From Romanomermis culicivorax (taxonomy: Eukaryota > Nematoda > Enoplea > Mermithida > Mermithidae), in assembly GCA_963922205.1 (NCBI GenBank), contig CAWUHX010000039.1, forward strand, positions 124,001-188,000: a stretch of DNA of 64,000 nucleotides. The letters are read 5' to 3'. Each line of letters opens with the position of its first letter. The first letter of the stretch is position 1. Shown here piece by piece: positions 12,735 through 21,844 of this stretch. The position numbers were made by a program, and so were the translations under genes. The notes beneath the pieces were generated by a model that was not told the origin of the DNA, ran no database searches, and saw only the letters and a program-made list of their open reading frames with translations.

Positions 12735-13128
12735 TAATGCACGTGAGGGAGCTTGGGAGGGGGTTTGACTCCAGCAGACTTTGATTGACTCCCAGCCCCA
12801 GCAGATTCGACTCCCCAGGCAATGATTGAGAAGATGACGGAGGAAAATGAGCAAGAGAGAAGAAAAATTCGTCCTAAAAATGGGCATAATGCTGTAGTTT
12901 TTCTAGGCAATTGATTCCAAAAAAGTAACATTAAAGCTTAAAAGCGCAATCTAATCAAATAATTTCACATATCTGAATACATAATATAAGTTGAAGAATA
13001 TGCTGTTTGGATGTTAGAAGACCTTTCTAAGACCTTTCTTTCGTTATCAACAATGAAAAAAATTTTGCATTCCACCCCCTGTCCTGCCTGACCCCCAGCA
13101 GAATTTCTAAGCTGTACATGTATTGTGA
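12735..13128 (+). repeat. MITE-like repeat with ATGCACGTG ends, copy 1
   Basis: It shares order and most of its sequence with 53,216-53,627, including the triple GACCCCCAGCAGA motif and TGTTTGGATGTTAGA. The ends ATAATGCACGTG and GTACATGTATTG are imperfectly complementary. No coding content. Confidence 0.65.
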
Positions 13129-13129
13129 G

Positions 13130-13370
13130 CACAACCCAAGCAGGAAATATTTGCTCGGCGAGAACACATGTTATGAGTATAAGTAGTATGTCCTGAGCTG
13201 GGCTCATTTATTCCAAAATTGAACAATGCGGGCACGATCAATGAGAAATTTTATAATTGTGACTTATATTAAGATATGTATGTAGTCTAAAACTGAGCCG
13301 CGCGCTATCATCTATCGGTAGTCGGGATGTATCGGGCTAGAAAATATCTGGATGAGTCAGAGACCTATGA
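13130..13370 (+). repeat. Left half of a host repeat split by the Polinton
   Basis: Landmarks CTCGGCGAG, GGGCTNATT, AACAATGCG and GTATCGGGC occur in the same order at 45,975-46,125. The continuation of that repeat is found on the other side of the Polinton at 33,149-33,300. The element therefore landed inside a dispersed host repeat. Confidence 0.75.
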
Positions 13371-13376
13371 CTCGAT
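13371..13376 (+). other. Target site duplication CTCGAT, left copy
   Basis: CTCGAT directly precedes the left element end (AGTAGTAAGG). The identical hexamer follows the right end (CCTTACTACT) at 33,143-33,148. Six-base duplications are characteristic of Polinton integration. Confidence 0.95.
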
Positions 13377-14226
13377 AGTAGTAAGGCCGGACTGTATAGG
13401 TCGTACGCTTAAGGATACCCCTATCTTTTGTGTACGACCTATAATTTGTCACTTTTGCCCTATTTATAGGTCGTACAGTAAACATATACGATTGGCTTTT
13501 GGCGGATTTACAGGTCGTACAGTAAACATATACGGTCAATTTCTTCGTCAATTTATAGGTCGTACAGTAAACATATACGGTCGATTTATAGGTCGTACGG
13601 TTAAGAATGTATGTTCTAGAGTTACCGTAATAGTAGAATTACGGTAATTTTTCGATTATGGTAATAAATGTGTTACTGTGGGTAGAAAAGGAAAATCAAT
13701 GATGAACGCAAAAAGGAAAACTAAAATGAACAAAAAAATGGAAAAGAAATAAAAAGAGATTGTGTGTAAAAACGGCTTCCCCTCTGGGAAGAGGAAGCCC
13801 ACAAAAATTTGCACCCCGGACCCCCTTTGTCAAAAGGGTGCCACCTGCAGGTGTAAATATATTTCGGAGGTCCCATTTTCTGAACGATCGTTCAAGTCAA
13901 CAAATGTCAGAACGGTCAATCTGGTCAGTAATGGTCTGTTTAATGAGTAAAATCTCGGGAGAGTCATTACGCGATGAAACATTATCCTTACGGGTGCATG
14001 CGTATAAAGTTTGATGTTCTGCCAAAAATGACCAAGAAGGTCTTTTATAAAAATGACCAGAGCGAGGTGGCCGTAAAAAGCATGTAGACAAATAAGGTCT
14101 TTTATAGAAAGATGACCAAACGAGAAGGTCCTAAAAAGCGTGCGGAAAATTTGACGAGTTAAAAAATCTTTACGTATCAAAAATTTTTAATTCAATGCAA
14201 CATTCTAGTTTATTATTATAAAACTT
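13377..14226 (+). repeat. Left terminal inverted repeat of the Polinton
   Basis: It is the reverse complement of the outer and inner parts of 31,800-33,142. Over the outer 240 bp I count only a handful of differences, mostly C/T or G/A changes. It is shorter than the right TIR because the right copy carries an internal duplication. Confidence 0.93.
13390..13600 (+). repeat. Array of AGGTCGTAC boxes in the TIR
   Basis: The 9-mer AGGTCGTAC occurs at about 13,397, 13,468, 13,512, 13,557 and 13,589 and once inverted (GTACGACCT) near 13,432. Four of these are followed by AGTAAACATATACG or a close variant, giving irregular 32-45-bp units. Placement at the element tip suggests binding sites for the integrase or replication proteins; that is inference. 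Confidence 0.8.
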
Positions 14227-14269
14227 TTGAAACACTATTTTATTTTTGTTTATCACCAAAATACTGTAG

Positions 14270-14680
14270 TCTAAATACAAAAATAATAACGTGAACAAAA
14301 AACGGAAAACATAAAAGAAAGAAAGAAAACAGAAAAATTCCATTTATAAAATTGACACCCTCCGCCCACGGAGGAAGTCCTTCAAAAAACGCGCCCTCGG
14401 GCTCCAAAATAAGAGGTGCGCCATCTGCAGGTTCACAGAATAGCTAATCGGAAGCCCTGCATACTGAACGATCGTCCAAATTAGAACGGTCTTTTAGATC
14501 AGAATGCTCAATTCCACATATAAAAACTCTAAGAGTCTATAAAACTTGAAACATTATTCCTACGGGTTTATACTTATAAAATCGTAAATGATCAAATTCT
14601 TTTATAGAAAAATGACCCAAAAGAGTGGGCATAAAGTGCATGTAGAAAAGTGAACACTTGAGATAAAAATATTCTAGATG
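14270..14680 (+). repeat. Diverged third copy of the TIR inner sequence
   Basis: The order of landmarks repeats that of 13,710-14,090: purine-rich GGAAAA run, a gene-like GGAGGAAGTCC palindrome, CCATCTGCAGGT, GAACGATCGTCC, AGAACGGTC, GAAACATTATTCCTACGGG and TTTTATAGAAAAATGACC. Identity is much lower than between the two TIRs, so it is an older duplication. Confidence 0.7.
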
Positions 14681-14940
14681 TAAAAAAATAATTGATACTA
14701 CAAAAATATTTGAAGAAAAGAAAAGAACTAAATCATCAATACATGAACGTTATTCTACGTATCGGAAATTAATACATTATATTGGATGATTTATGTAGGT
14801 AGATGCGGTTTTGTATACAGAGGGTTTCCCAGAGCAAACATAGAAAGGGTAGACAGCTGAAGCCATTTAGATCGTAAAACCAATTAGAAATGCTAGAAAA
14901 GGTCAAAGGTTCTATAAAACACGTTAGCAAGAGACACTTT

Positions 14941-15105
14941 ACCAAAATAATTAAGGTGGTGATTATTGTTATTTTGATAGTTTTCTAGAATAACCTAGAG
15001 CCTAAAACCTTTAAAGAGACGCAATACCAAAACAATTAAGGTGGTGATTATTGTTATTTTGATAGTTTTCTAGAATAACCTAGAGTCAAGAACCTTCAAA
15101 GAAAA
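14941..15105 (+). repeat. 85-bp tandem duplication
   Basis: The block beginning ACCAAAATAATTAAGGTGG and ending near CTTTAAAGA is repeated at a spacing of 85 bp with few changes. It lies upstream of the promoter of the small left-end gene. Confidence 0.85.
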
Positions 15106-15166
15106 ACCGAAAAGATTCAACCAAAAAGCAGAAAAAACCTGAAAAGGTTTAATGAGGGTAAAGAGG

Positions 15167-15174
15167 TATAAATA
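15167..15174 (+). promoter_or_regulatory. TATA box of the left-end small gene
   Basis: TATAAATA lies 65 bp before the ATG at 15,239, a normal distance for a core promoter with a short leader. Confidence 0.55.
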
Positions 15175-15238
15175 GAAAAAATAGAAGAAGAAGAACCATT
15201 CTTATTTTTGTACTTGCACGCGACACCCGAGACTACCA

Positions 15239-15667
15239 ATGGAAGCTGTTTTCGTTACATTTATTTCGACGTTGAGAGCCGATTACGAGGCTTACGGTAC
15301 ATTGATTTTACAAATATTTTGAATTAAAAATCAATATATATACTATTTTATTATTATTATTAATTTAGAGTCATTTTTAATGATGGCCGACATTGATGCA
15401 TGGGCGTCCGTCTTCTGGGAGGAGGCCTCGACGGACTTCAAGAGCTGGTGGAAAAGCCAGCGAGGGGTTGAATATCCGGCTAGACAGAAACCCTTTTGGG
15501 GTTTTATGAAACGTCTACGCCGGATGTTTGAAAACCCTTCGCTGGTCGACGGTCACCTAGCCTCGCACCTGTGGAATATCCTCCCCCCAGGTGCGAGGGC
15601 TGAATGGGAAAACGCCGATGGTCGCTACGTCGAGGAGAGGGTAAAACTAGTGCTGCCACGTTTCTAG
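15239..15667 (+). CDS. Tryptophan-rich small protein, unknown (two exons)
   Basis: Exon 1 is 15,239-15,296 and exon 2 is 15,369-15,667; a 72-bp AT-rich intron with GT-AG borders (phase 1) lies between, giving 118 aa. The start is the first ATG after the TATA box; exon 2 alone would give 95 aa. Trp is strikingly frequent (DAWASVFWEEA, FKSWWKSQRG, KPFWGFMKRLRR). The coding sequence is GC-rich in an otherwise very AT-rich element. The stop TAG overlaps a perfect donor GTAAGT at 15,667, so a variant could splice on to 16,064, where translation would end after a few codons. I do not recognise the family. The different base composition may mean recent capture. Confidence 0.6.
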
Positions 15668-16063
15668 TAAGTTCAGATGTTATAGTTAAAACACGTTGTA
15701 GATATATAAATTTTATATTTAATGAGAGTAAAATTATTATTATTATTATAAGCTTTTACTACAATATTTCAAGATAAATATGCGTAGGTTAAAATGTGCT
15801 AACTGCAGTATGTTACAGATTTTTAATTCATGTATATTAATGTATGGTATATAGCTGAGTTGTCTAAAACTTAACAAAGAACATTTCTAGAATATTCTAG
15901 AAGCTTTCAATTATTTACACGATTTATACGATAAAATTTTACGATAAAATAATAAAGACTATTGATAGATCTTGTACCTATTACTTGACAGTTAAAATAA
16001 TATATATTAGAGTAAAAATTTTTGTTTAACTAAAATAGTTATTAAATTTTGTAAAAATTTTAG
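15668..16063 (+). other. AT-rich spacer or intron after the left-end gene
   Basis: It starts with a consensus donor and ends with a pyrimidine-poor but usable TTTTAG acceptor, so it could be an intron in the 3' part of the left-end transcript. No other content seen. Confidence 0.4.
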
Positions 16064-16144
16064 TGGGTACGCCTAAAACCTCTACCGAGGTCTGCGACGG
16101 TGGCGGCGGTAGCGGTTGTGGATGCGTATGTATATAGTATCTAT
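16064..16144 (+). other. GC-rich candidate exon
   Basis: An 81-bp GC-rich island between TTTTAG and GTAAGT. Its composition matches 15,369-15,667 and contrasts with the flanks. Joined to the preceding exon at its donor it reaches TAA after four codons; two other frames are open and glycine/cysteine- or valine/alanine-rich. Function unknown. Confidence 0.4.
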
Positions 16145-16213
16145 GTAAGTAAAAATTTTTGCAAAATTTTTTGAAACTTAATGTTTTTATTTTTAGGTAA
16201 AATCTGTATAAAT

Positions 16214-16348
16214 ATGTATATTTTATTTTGTTTTAAATTTTGTATATATGTATATTTTATTTTGTTTTAAATTTTGTATATATGTATATTTTATTTTGTT
16301 TTAAATTTTGTATATATGTATATTTTATTTTGTTTTAAATTTTGTATA
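16214..16348 (+). repeat. Four tandem copies of a 34-bp AT-rich unit
   Basis: The unit contains TATATTTTATTTTGTTTTAA and is repeated nearly without change. A GT microsatellite follows at about 16,458-16,484. The stretch up to 16,794 holds no gene. Confidence 0.85.
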
Positions 16349-16794
16349 TATTTTGTTTCAAATAAATTAAATTGAATTGAAATTGATAAAATTTTTTATT
16401 TATTTATTTATTGCATTTAATAGTAAAGGTAATTTCTTTAGAGTTCTACTATGAATGTCTGTGTGTGCGTGTGTGTGTGTGTGTCAATTTCTGGAATATA
16501 AAAAAGGGTTTACTGTAGTCAGATATTTAGAGATGTACGAGTAAACGGTATGTAGAGAATATGCACAAACAGATCTTAGGGTAAAAGGAACGTACAAGAT
16601 AATTACATAGTACTGTAGAATTAAAGGAGAAAATAAAGGAAAGAAGGAGTAATAAAAGGAAGTTTATGTATAATTAGGAATATATTGAAAGAATATTTCT
16701 AAACAATAGCTAAAGAGGAGTGTATAAACAACAACTATAAGTGATTTTTTATTATAAAAAAATGAGATGAAATGTACATATAAATATAACGTAT

Positions 16795-18193
16795 TTAAAT
16801 ACTATAATCCGTAAAGGTTTCACGATTTTTATCAATCATTACGAGAGAGTCAAATTCTGCGTATATAAGTGCTTCAATACCACCATCTGGTATATCCTCA
16901 CCAAAATTCATCTGTAAACTAGTGGTTCCTTCACGTACAAGTTCCCAAAAATTACCATCCATACCGCAAGGAGTCAAATCAAAAACAAAAACCGTGTTAT
17001 GCGTTGTAAAAGAATTTCGAGTAATTTCATTACCCTTGTTATCTGTACCGATTCCTACAACCTCAAATAATTGTACAAAAGTGCACAAATATTTGTTTTC
17101 TTTAAAATTTAGCATATATGGTGTTGTAGGTAGTGTTGTAGTGCCACTTGTTATTTTAATTTCGTTTAATCCAAAATGCTTAAAATTGAAGGGGCTTTGA
17201 TAATAATCACCCCTAGCAGCCGAACCATCAACGAGCGCCACAACGAGACGACGAGGTAAAGGACCTGTGAACAATGAGTTCAGAGGAGCTGAGCGACGAC
17301 TAGTTGTTATGTATAGACTTGTAACATGACATTGACGAATAGGGTATTTTGCAGCTGTATTTTGTAACATAGATTCAATAGCTAGATTGATATTATCCAC
17401 AACTTCAACTTTTTTAATAAATAAAGACATGCTTTTAACCTCCATTTTATAAGCTTCGTTGTCAGTAGATATAAATTTTTGCAAGCAAGAATCATCTCTA
17501 TGTCTGTATAAATCAATTTTCAAAGTACATTGATTCAATAGGAAACGTTCTTGCATAAATAGATCGGCATGTATAGGAGCCATTAATTCAACAACTGCAC
17601 TGTTTTTGAACATCTGAACTCTTTCCAAAGCACCCTTGTTTTTCTTTATATCAAGAACATCGCCATTTTCAAAAGCATAACCAGCAGCTGCAACATGTGT
17701 CGACTTGGCATCATGACCATAGTTCAATTCCGTTTCCAAATAAGATCTGTAAGCGTATCTATCCCCACTGAAATGTTAAAATGTTAAAATTAAAAAAACG
17801 TAAACATACATTTAATTATAAAACTTACCTGTCAGATATTAATTTTCCATTTAAGTACATCTTGATCTGTTTAAAAAATGTTTTGCTGATCAAATTAATT
17901 GGCGCCACAACGTTACCACTGATATTGTTGTTGGCATCTGCTGTTAAAGCGCAAGCAGCGCCATTAGCTTTCGTAATTTGAATAGTAAAATATATAAAAT
18001 TTTTTGATAAGTCCAGCATATATGAATCAGGTGAAATAATAAACTCGTAAGGTCCTTCATTAGTACAAGGATTTTGTAACTGAATTTCAGACCAAAAACT
18101 TCTACAAATAGCAACTTATGTTGGAGGTACGGTAAATAAATCTAACTCCGTTTTACTACTAGGAGACGATGCAGCATCAATAAATTTACTCAT
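16795..18193 (-). pseudogene. Polinton major capsid protein (double jelly roll, F54H12.2-like), with internal stop
   Basis: Two exons, 18,193-17,829 and 17,767-16,795, flank a 61-bp intron with a perfect GTAAGT donor; together they make 446 codons, the usual size of this family. Family landmarks are visible: an N-terminal FTVPPT segment, GPYEFIISPDSYMLDLSKN, a VAPINLISKTFFKQ block, KLISDS then RYAYRSYLETELNYG at the splice, RRLVVALVDGSA, PFNFKHFGLNEI and a C-terminal DYSI. This is the hexon-like coat protein that would form the shell of the particle. Codon 26 (18,118-18,116) is TAA directly after PPT, where I would expect an ordinary residue, so this copy cannot make the full protein unless a downstream Met is used. 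Otherwise the frame is intact. Confidence 0.88.
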
Positions 18194-18255
18194 TTTGAAT
18201 AGATATCCTTGAAACGGACTACTCTACGTGGAGTCTTTTTTAAGAATGAGGCACG

Positions 18256-18726
18256 TCATTTCAGGTGTTTACGTTTATGTTGTTTTTGATGTTGATGTTG
18301 TTGACACTGACCATCATTTAACTTTTTATTGCTTTTTATATGTATCGTAGAATTTATATGTTTACGCTTCCCTAAACCTTTTCCTTTATGAATGCGCTCG
18401 CCCGTTTCCTGTAATAAGCTACCAGCTGCGTTTCGTCCATGCTCAGCAACACTTTCTTTAAAAGAACGACCTTCTACAACATCGCCTGCAATTTTGGAAC
18501 CTGCAGCAAGTGCATGCTTTCCTGCAGATTTTAACAAAGGCATAGCTAGACGCCACAAACTCTTAAAAAAATTACCAACTCCAGCTCCTTGATGTCTATA
18601 ATAATACGGGTATGCTGCTCGAAAACCTTCTAAACTACCACCTAATTGAAATTGATTATCTTGAATACTATGTTGATAAATTTTGATCCAGTAATCAACG
18701 GTTTCAGGAATAAATATGGTATGCAT
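18256..18726 (-). CDS. Minor virion/core-like protein (pVI/pX-like candidate)
   Basis: 156 aa. The N-terminus is ordinary; residues around 45-75 form a glycine-containing amphipathic segment (GAGVGNFFKSLWRLAMPLLK) followed by an alanine-rich helix, and the tail is strongly basic with His/Gln/Lys repeats (HQHQKQHKRKH). A comparable small protein with a gly-rich, membrane-active-looking helix plus a basic tail sits beside the major capsid gene in many Polintons and has been compared with adenovirus pVI or pX. The role in membrane disruption or DNA packing is inferred, not shown. The start ATG at 18,726 is the first in frame. Confidence 0.6.
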   Translation of the reverse strand: MHTIFIPETVDYWIKIYQHSIQDNQFQLGGSLEGFRAAYPYYYRHQGAGVGNFFKSLWRLAMPLLKSAGKHALAAGSKIAGDVVEGRSFKESVAEHGRNAAGSLLQETGERIHKGKGLGKRKHINSTIHIKSNKKLNDGQCQQHQHQKQHKRKHLK

Positions 18727-18860
18727 ATTTTGCTTTGAAAATCAAAAGGAACAACAACTAAATGAATTAATTAATTAAGAGCGTTTGCGAAAATTCAACC
18801 TGACGACAACGTGTCCAAATGCAAATGAAGGAATGAGTAAATAAAAATTTGATACTATGA

Positions 18861-19778
18861 TTATAGGAATAAAGGAGTACGTCGCCGAAAATGTAATTTA
18901 ACTATAACATTCCCAAACTGAAAGGGTATAAGCTCATTCATACTGTTTTTTATATTAATCTCGAGTACTGTAATTTCTTTCAATTGAATGGGTATATAGT
19001 GAGGTGTTTCATATAATCGACTCACATTATCTTTGTATTTTCCCTGAACATTTACTATACGTAAAAGCGGTGCTAAAGTATTTCCAACAATCTGACTTTC
19101 AATAATATTACAGTAAACATAAAAATTCTGTAAATCATTCAAATTTGGTGGTTGAATGCCTAACATGTATAAATGATTAGTTCCAGGCTCGGCAAGAAAA
19201 ACAGCTTTGGATGGTGGAATATGTGTGTTAGAATTTTTTGGAGGTTTCTCTCCAACAGTATATAAGTTAATATTCACAGCTCTATTTAAAAAATCATCAG
19301 CAGTTGCATAAGCCTCAGTATTGGTAGAGCTAAATCCGAGAAGCTCCATTAACCGTTTGCTTATATCAATTTCAGGTAAGATTGTACCACTTTTTATTTT
19401 GAGATTAACGAATCCTCTACTATGTTCATCGTATGAAAACATGATTTCCATGTTAGTTCCGGCAATAGCTGCTCCAACTTTTGCATTCAACTCTTCAATT
19501 AATTCAGATATGGTAAAGTAATGTTTTTCAAAAACTATTACTTTAATTTTTTTGACCTTATTTCCAACACCATCCGTAATTAAGGTTATTACATCATCTC
19601 CACCATGATTGGTAAATGTAGCCCAACTATAGGGGTATATTATTTCACTTAGTCCTACCTCCCAGCTTCCATCTAGTTTTAAACGGTAAGGTAGATGGGC
19701 TGAAAAATCAGAGGGCTTGTTTCCATTTTTGCTATTACTAGGTAATGTGATATAAAATTGATCTTCAAAGGTTGTCAT
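18861..19778 (-). CDS. Minor capsid (penton-like) protein
   Basis: 305 aa and intact. It opens with FYITLPSNSKNGNKPSDFSA and then LPYRLKLDGSWEVGLSEI, the signature start of the Polinton/adintovirus penton family (N-terminal TLPSNSS, then a tryptophan-containing VGL segment). In capsid models it forms a jelly-roll pentamer at the fivefold vertices. It lies between the minor core-like gene and a small membrane protein; its start overlaps the end of the upstream gene by 14 bp, suggesting compact late-gene organisation. Confidence 0.85.
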   Translation of the reverse strand: MTTFEDQFYITLPSNSKNGNKPSDFSAHLPYRLKLDGSWEVGLSEIIYPYSWATFTNHGGDDVITLITDGVGNKVKKIKVIVFEKHYFTISELIEELNAKVGAAIAGTNMEIMFSYDEHSRGFVNLKIKSGTILPEIDISKRLMELLGFSSTNTEAYATADDFLNRAVNINLYTVGEKPPKNSNTHIPPSKAVFLAEPGTNHLYMLGIQPPNLNDLQNFYVYCNIIESQIVGNTLAPLLRIVNVQGKYKDNVSRLYETPHYIPIQLKEITVLEINIKNSMNELIPFQFGNVIVKLHFRRRTPLFL

Positions 19779-20073
19779 TATTTATAATGTTGTTTGCTGT
19801 TGCTATAGGTACGGTCTTCAATGAATTAGATGACTGTAATACTGTGGGTACGGGGCTAGGTAATAAATATCCTATACAAGCGCACAAAAGACCAACCCAC
19901 AATTGTGTATTATTATTGTAGAGAGATAAATTTATTATAGCTGTAATGACTACAATGTATATTAGTATGACCCGACTGAAGAAAACCACTTCGTTTCGAG
20001 GTAGACGTTTTCCAAAAAACTCCCAAACGCTAATGCGAGACGTTTCTGAATCCGTACTATTACTACTATCCAT
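19765..20073 (-). CDS. Small two-pass membrane protein conserved in Polintons
   Basis: 102 aa, intact. Two hydrophobic helices are clear: residues about 32-50 (SRVILIYIVVITAIINLSL) and 58-75 (LWVGLLCACIGYLLPSP). The pattern PRNEVVFFS-helix-LW-helix-YLLPSP is familiar from proteins beside the penton gene in other Mavericks; function unknown, possibly virion membrane or assembly. The stop overlaps the penton start. Confidence 0.7.
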   Translation of the reverse strand: MDSSNSTDSETSRISVWEFFGKRLPRNEVVFFSRVILIYIVVITAIINLSLYNNNTQLWVGLLCACIGYLLPSPVPTVLQSSNSLKTVPIATANNIINNDNL

Positions 20074-20124
20074 TTCAAAATAAAAAATTTTTATTTAACA
20101 ACTAAACACTCAGTTATAAATTCA

Positions 20125-20240
20125 TAAAAAGGCGGAGCTACTAAAATAACCAATAAAATTATACAAAAATATAAAGGAGGCGGAGCTATCAAAGTGAAGT
20201 AAAATTTATATATATATATATATAAATACATATAGAAGGA
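20125..20240 (-). promoter_or_regulatory. Upstream region with GGCGGAGCTA boxes
   Basis: Two near-repeats, AAGGCGGAGCTACTAAAA and AGGAGGCGGAGCTATCAAA, lie just upstream of the membrane protein gene, followed by a TA run (about 20,206-20,226). Related GGAGGAGTTATA or GGAGGAGCTAT boxes recur at 26,290-26,440, upstream of other element genes. They may be a shared promoter element. Confidence 0.45.
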
Positions 20241-20249
20241 GTTAACTTT

Positions 20250-20750
20250 TTACAAACGTGTACATAATTTATTTCGCAAGTGACCTTTTACAGAAAATTT
20301 ACAATGAAAAAACTTACAAATCAATTTATCATTATAAACAGAATTTGTGTTACTGAAACTTTTAAACATTTTATACATAGGAACATGTCGCACTTTATAA
20401 TATAAAAAATATAAAGTATATATACCACAAACCCTACCATTAAAATTTTGTAAATGTTTCTTATTTGTATATATTATTAAAGCCTTTTTGTTAATATAAT
20501 TTATAAAAGCAGGAATAACTGGTGGTAAACCATAAGAATCAAAATAATATACAGAGTTAGCATTATCAAAATACATAGCTATCCAATGACTTCCTTTTTG
20601 AAAAGATGTATCGGTGTTTGCAATTAAAGCCGCTGGTCTTTTAACTATCTTCGGTAGAGTATCGCAAGCAAAAACTCCTAAAAAATTTTGTGATAATAGC
20701 TCATCTTGTTGAGCATGATATGTCAATTCAAAGTTGTTCATCGTAATCAT
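20250..20750 (-). CDS. Adenain-like cysteine protease (C5/Ulp1 fold)
   Basis: 166 aa, intact. Catalytic landmarks are in the canonical order: His55 in [10 protein letters not shown], Asp71 in VYYFDSYG, Gln101 (oxyanion) and Cys108 in [12 protein letters not shown]. Spacing and size are close to adenovirus protease, which matures capsid precursors inside the particle. The start at 20,750 overlaps the 3' end of the integrase gene by 23 bp; Met4 is an alternative. In Polintons it is expected to process the virion proteins encoded next to it. Confidence 0.92.
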   Translation of the reverse strand: MITMNNFELTYHAQQDELLSQNFLGVFACDTLPKIVKRPAALIANTDTSFQKGSHWIAMYFDNANSVYYFDSYGLPPVIPAFINYINKKALIIYTNKKHLQNFNGRVCGIYTLYFLYYKVRHVPMYKMFKSFSNTNSVYNDKLICKFFHCKFSVKGHLRNKLCTRL

Positions 20751-21840
20751 CGTCGTCGTCGTCGTTTTGTATATCCTTTTCTAAAATCCAACTGTTGAAT
20801 TTTTCAGGATAACCCCACCACTTCACAAGTACTCTATTCTGACCATTTGGTAATTGTTTAGTCTTCAAAACCTTTTCAATTTTGTATTCTTTGATATTAG
20901 GATTAAAATCGATTTTCTGTAGTTCTTTTTCATAAAAACGTCCTTCTATATCTTCGTCTTCCAGATCTTGAATTGTATAAAGTATATGATTCCGGGTCTT
21001 CACAATATGTTTTACTTTGAAAACTTCTTCACTCCATTGAGGTAAATAACCTTTGTCAAATACACCTCTATGTTTACTAATTCGCACGTAATCTCCTATA
21101 TCAATCTTAGACTTTCTAGTGTATAATCTTTCAGGGTAGAGTCTTTGCCATATAATTTTTTCGTTAGAATAATCTACATTAATAGGTTTTTCCTTAATAG
21201 ATCTATGAACAGAGTGATTGTAGTTGGAAACAACTGTGGGTAAAATATCAATCCATTTATAAGTGGTAAACTCTGTGAAATATTTAAATAATTTAGTTTT
21301 TAAAGTTCTATTAAACCGTTCCACTATTGAACATTTAATGTCTTCGTTTTGAGAAGTAAAAAAATGTATATCGTTAGTTTTCAATAATTTTTGGAAATCT
21401 TTGTTGACAAATTCTTTTCCTTTATTGCTGCGCACTCTCCAAGGGATTCGACCTCTTTTTAAAATATTTTGAAAAGCATCACAAACATTCTTTGAGTGTT
21501 TTGATTTTAAGGGTTCAACCCATGCGTATTTACTTAATACATCTATACATGTAAGCATAAATTTGTATCCATCGTTAAAATCTGCTAAAGAAGACATATC
21601 TGCCAAATCAATTTCCCATTGTTGATCCATAGCTGTAACATAAATACGATTACGTGAAAATTTTTTGTTGACTTGTTTATGTAGAGTATAACTATCTTGT
21701 TTTGAAAGCCAATCTTTAACATTTTTACGTGTAATTGTTTTACGGTGCTTTCTAGCTTCAGCATATAATTTTTCAATACTAGAAAAAGCTGAGGGATTTC
21801 CGTGTAAATTTTTGTATAATTTCGAAAGTAAGGTGTTCAT
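20728..21840 (-). CDS. Retroviral-type integrase with chromodomain, active-site Asp replaced
   Basis: I chose ATG 21,840, just past the upstream stop (21,845), giving 370 aa; the open frame extends further up but inside the neighbour. Order: an N-terminal helical region ([17 protein letters not shown]), rve core, an SH3-like segment and a C-terminal chromodomain ([11 protein letters not shown] ... [19 protein letters not shown]), then an Asp-rich tail. First catalytic residue: Asp78 in [10 protein letters not shown]. Third: Glu174 in [11 protein letters not shown]. The second position, normally Asp in a TD.G.EF-type motif, is Asn139 (AAT, 21,426-21,424) in [10 protein letters not shown]. That one change should abolish strand transfer. 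The gene would otherwise insert the element with a 6-bp duplication, as seen here. Confidence 0.93.
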   Translation of the reverse strand: MNTLLSKLYKNLHGNPSAFSSIEKLYAEARKHRKTITRKNVKDWLSKQDSYTLHKQVNKKFSRNRIYVTAMDQQWEIDLADMSSLADFNDGYKFMLTCIDVLSKYAWVEPLKSKHSKNVCDAFQNILKRGRIPWRVRSNKGKEFVNKDFQKLLKTNDIHFFTSQNEDIKCSIVERFNRTLKTKLFKYFTEFTTYKWIDILPTVVSNYNHSVHRSIKEKPINVDYSNEKIIWQRLYPERLYTRKSKIDIGDYVRISKHRGVFDKGYLPQWSEEVFKVKHIVKTRNHILYTIQDLEDEDIEGRFYEKELQKIDFNPNIKEYKIEKVLKTKQLPNGQNRVLVKWWGYPEKFNSWILEKDIQNDDDDDDYDEQL

Positions 21841-21844
21841 CGCT

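Noticed and set aside
13390-13600. CRISPR-like array
   Set aside because: The repeated units are irregular, lie in a transposon TIR and are mirrored at the other end; the window is eukaryotic.
16458-16484. GT repeat as a regulatory Z-DNA element
   Set aside because: A plain microsatellite; nothing in the sequence supports a function.
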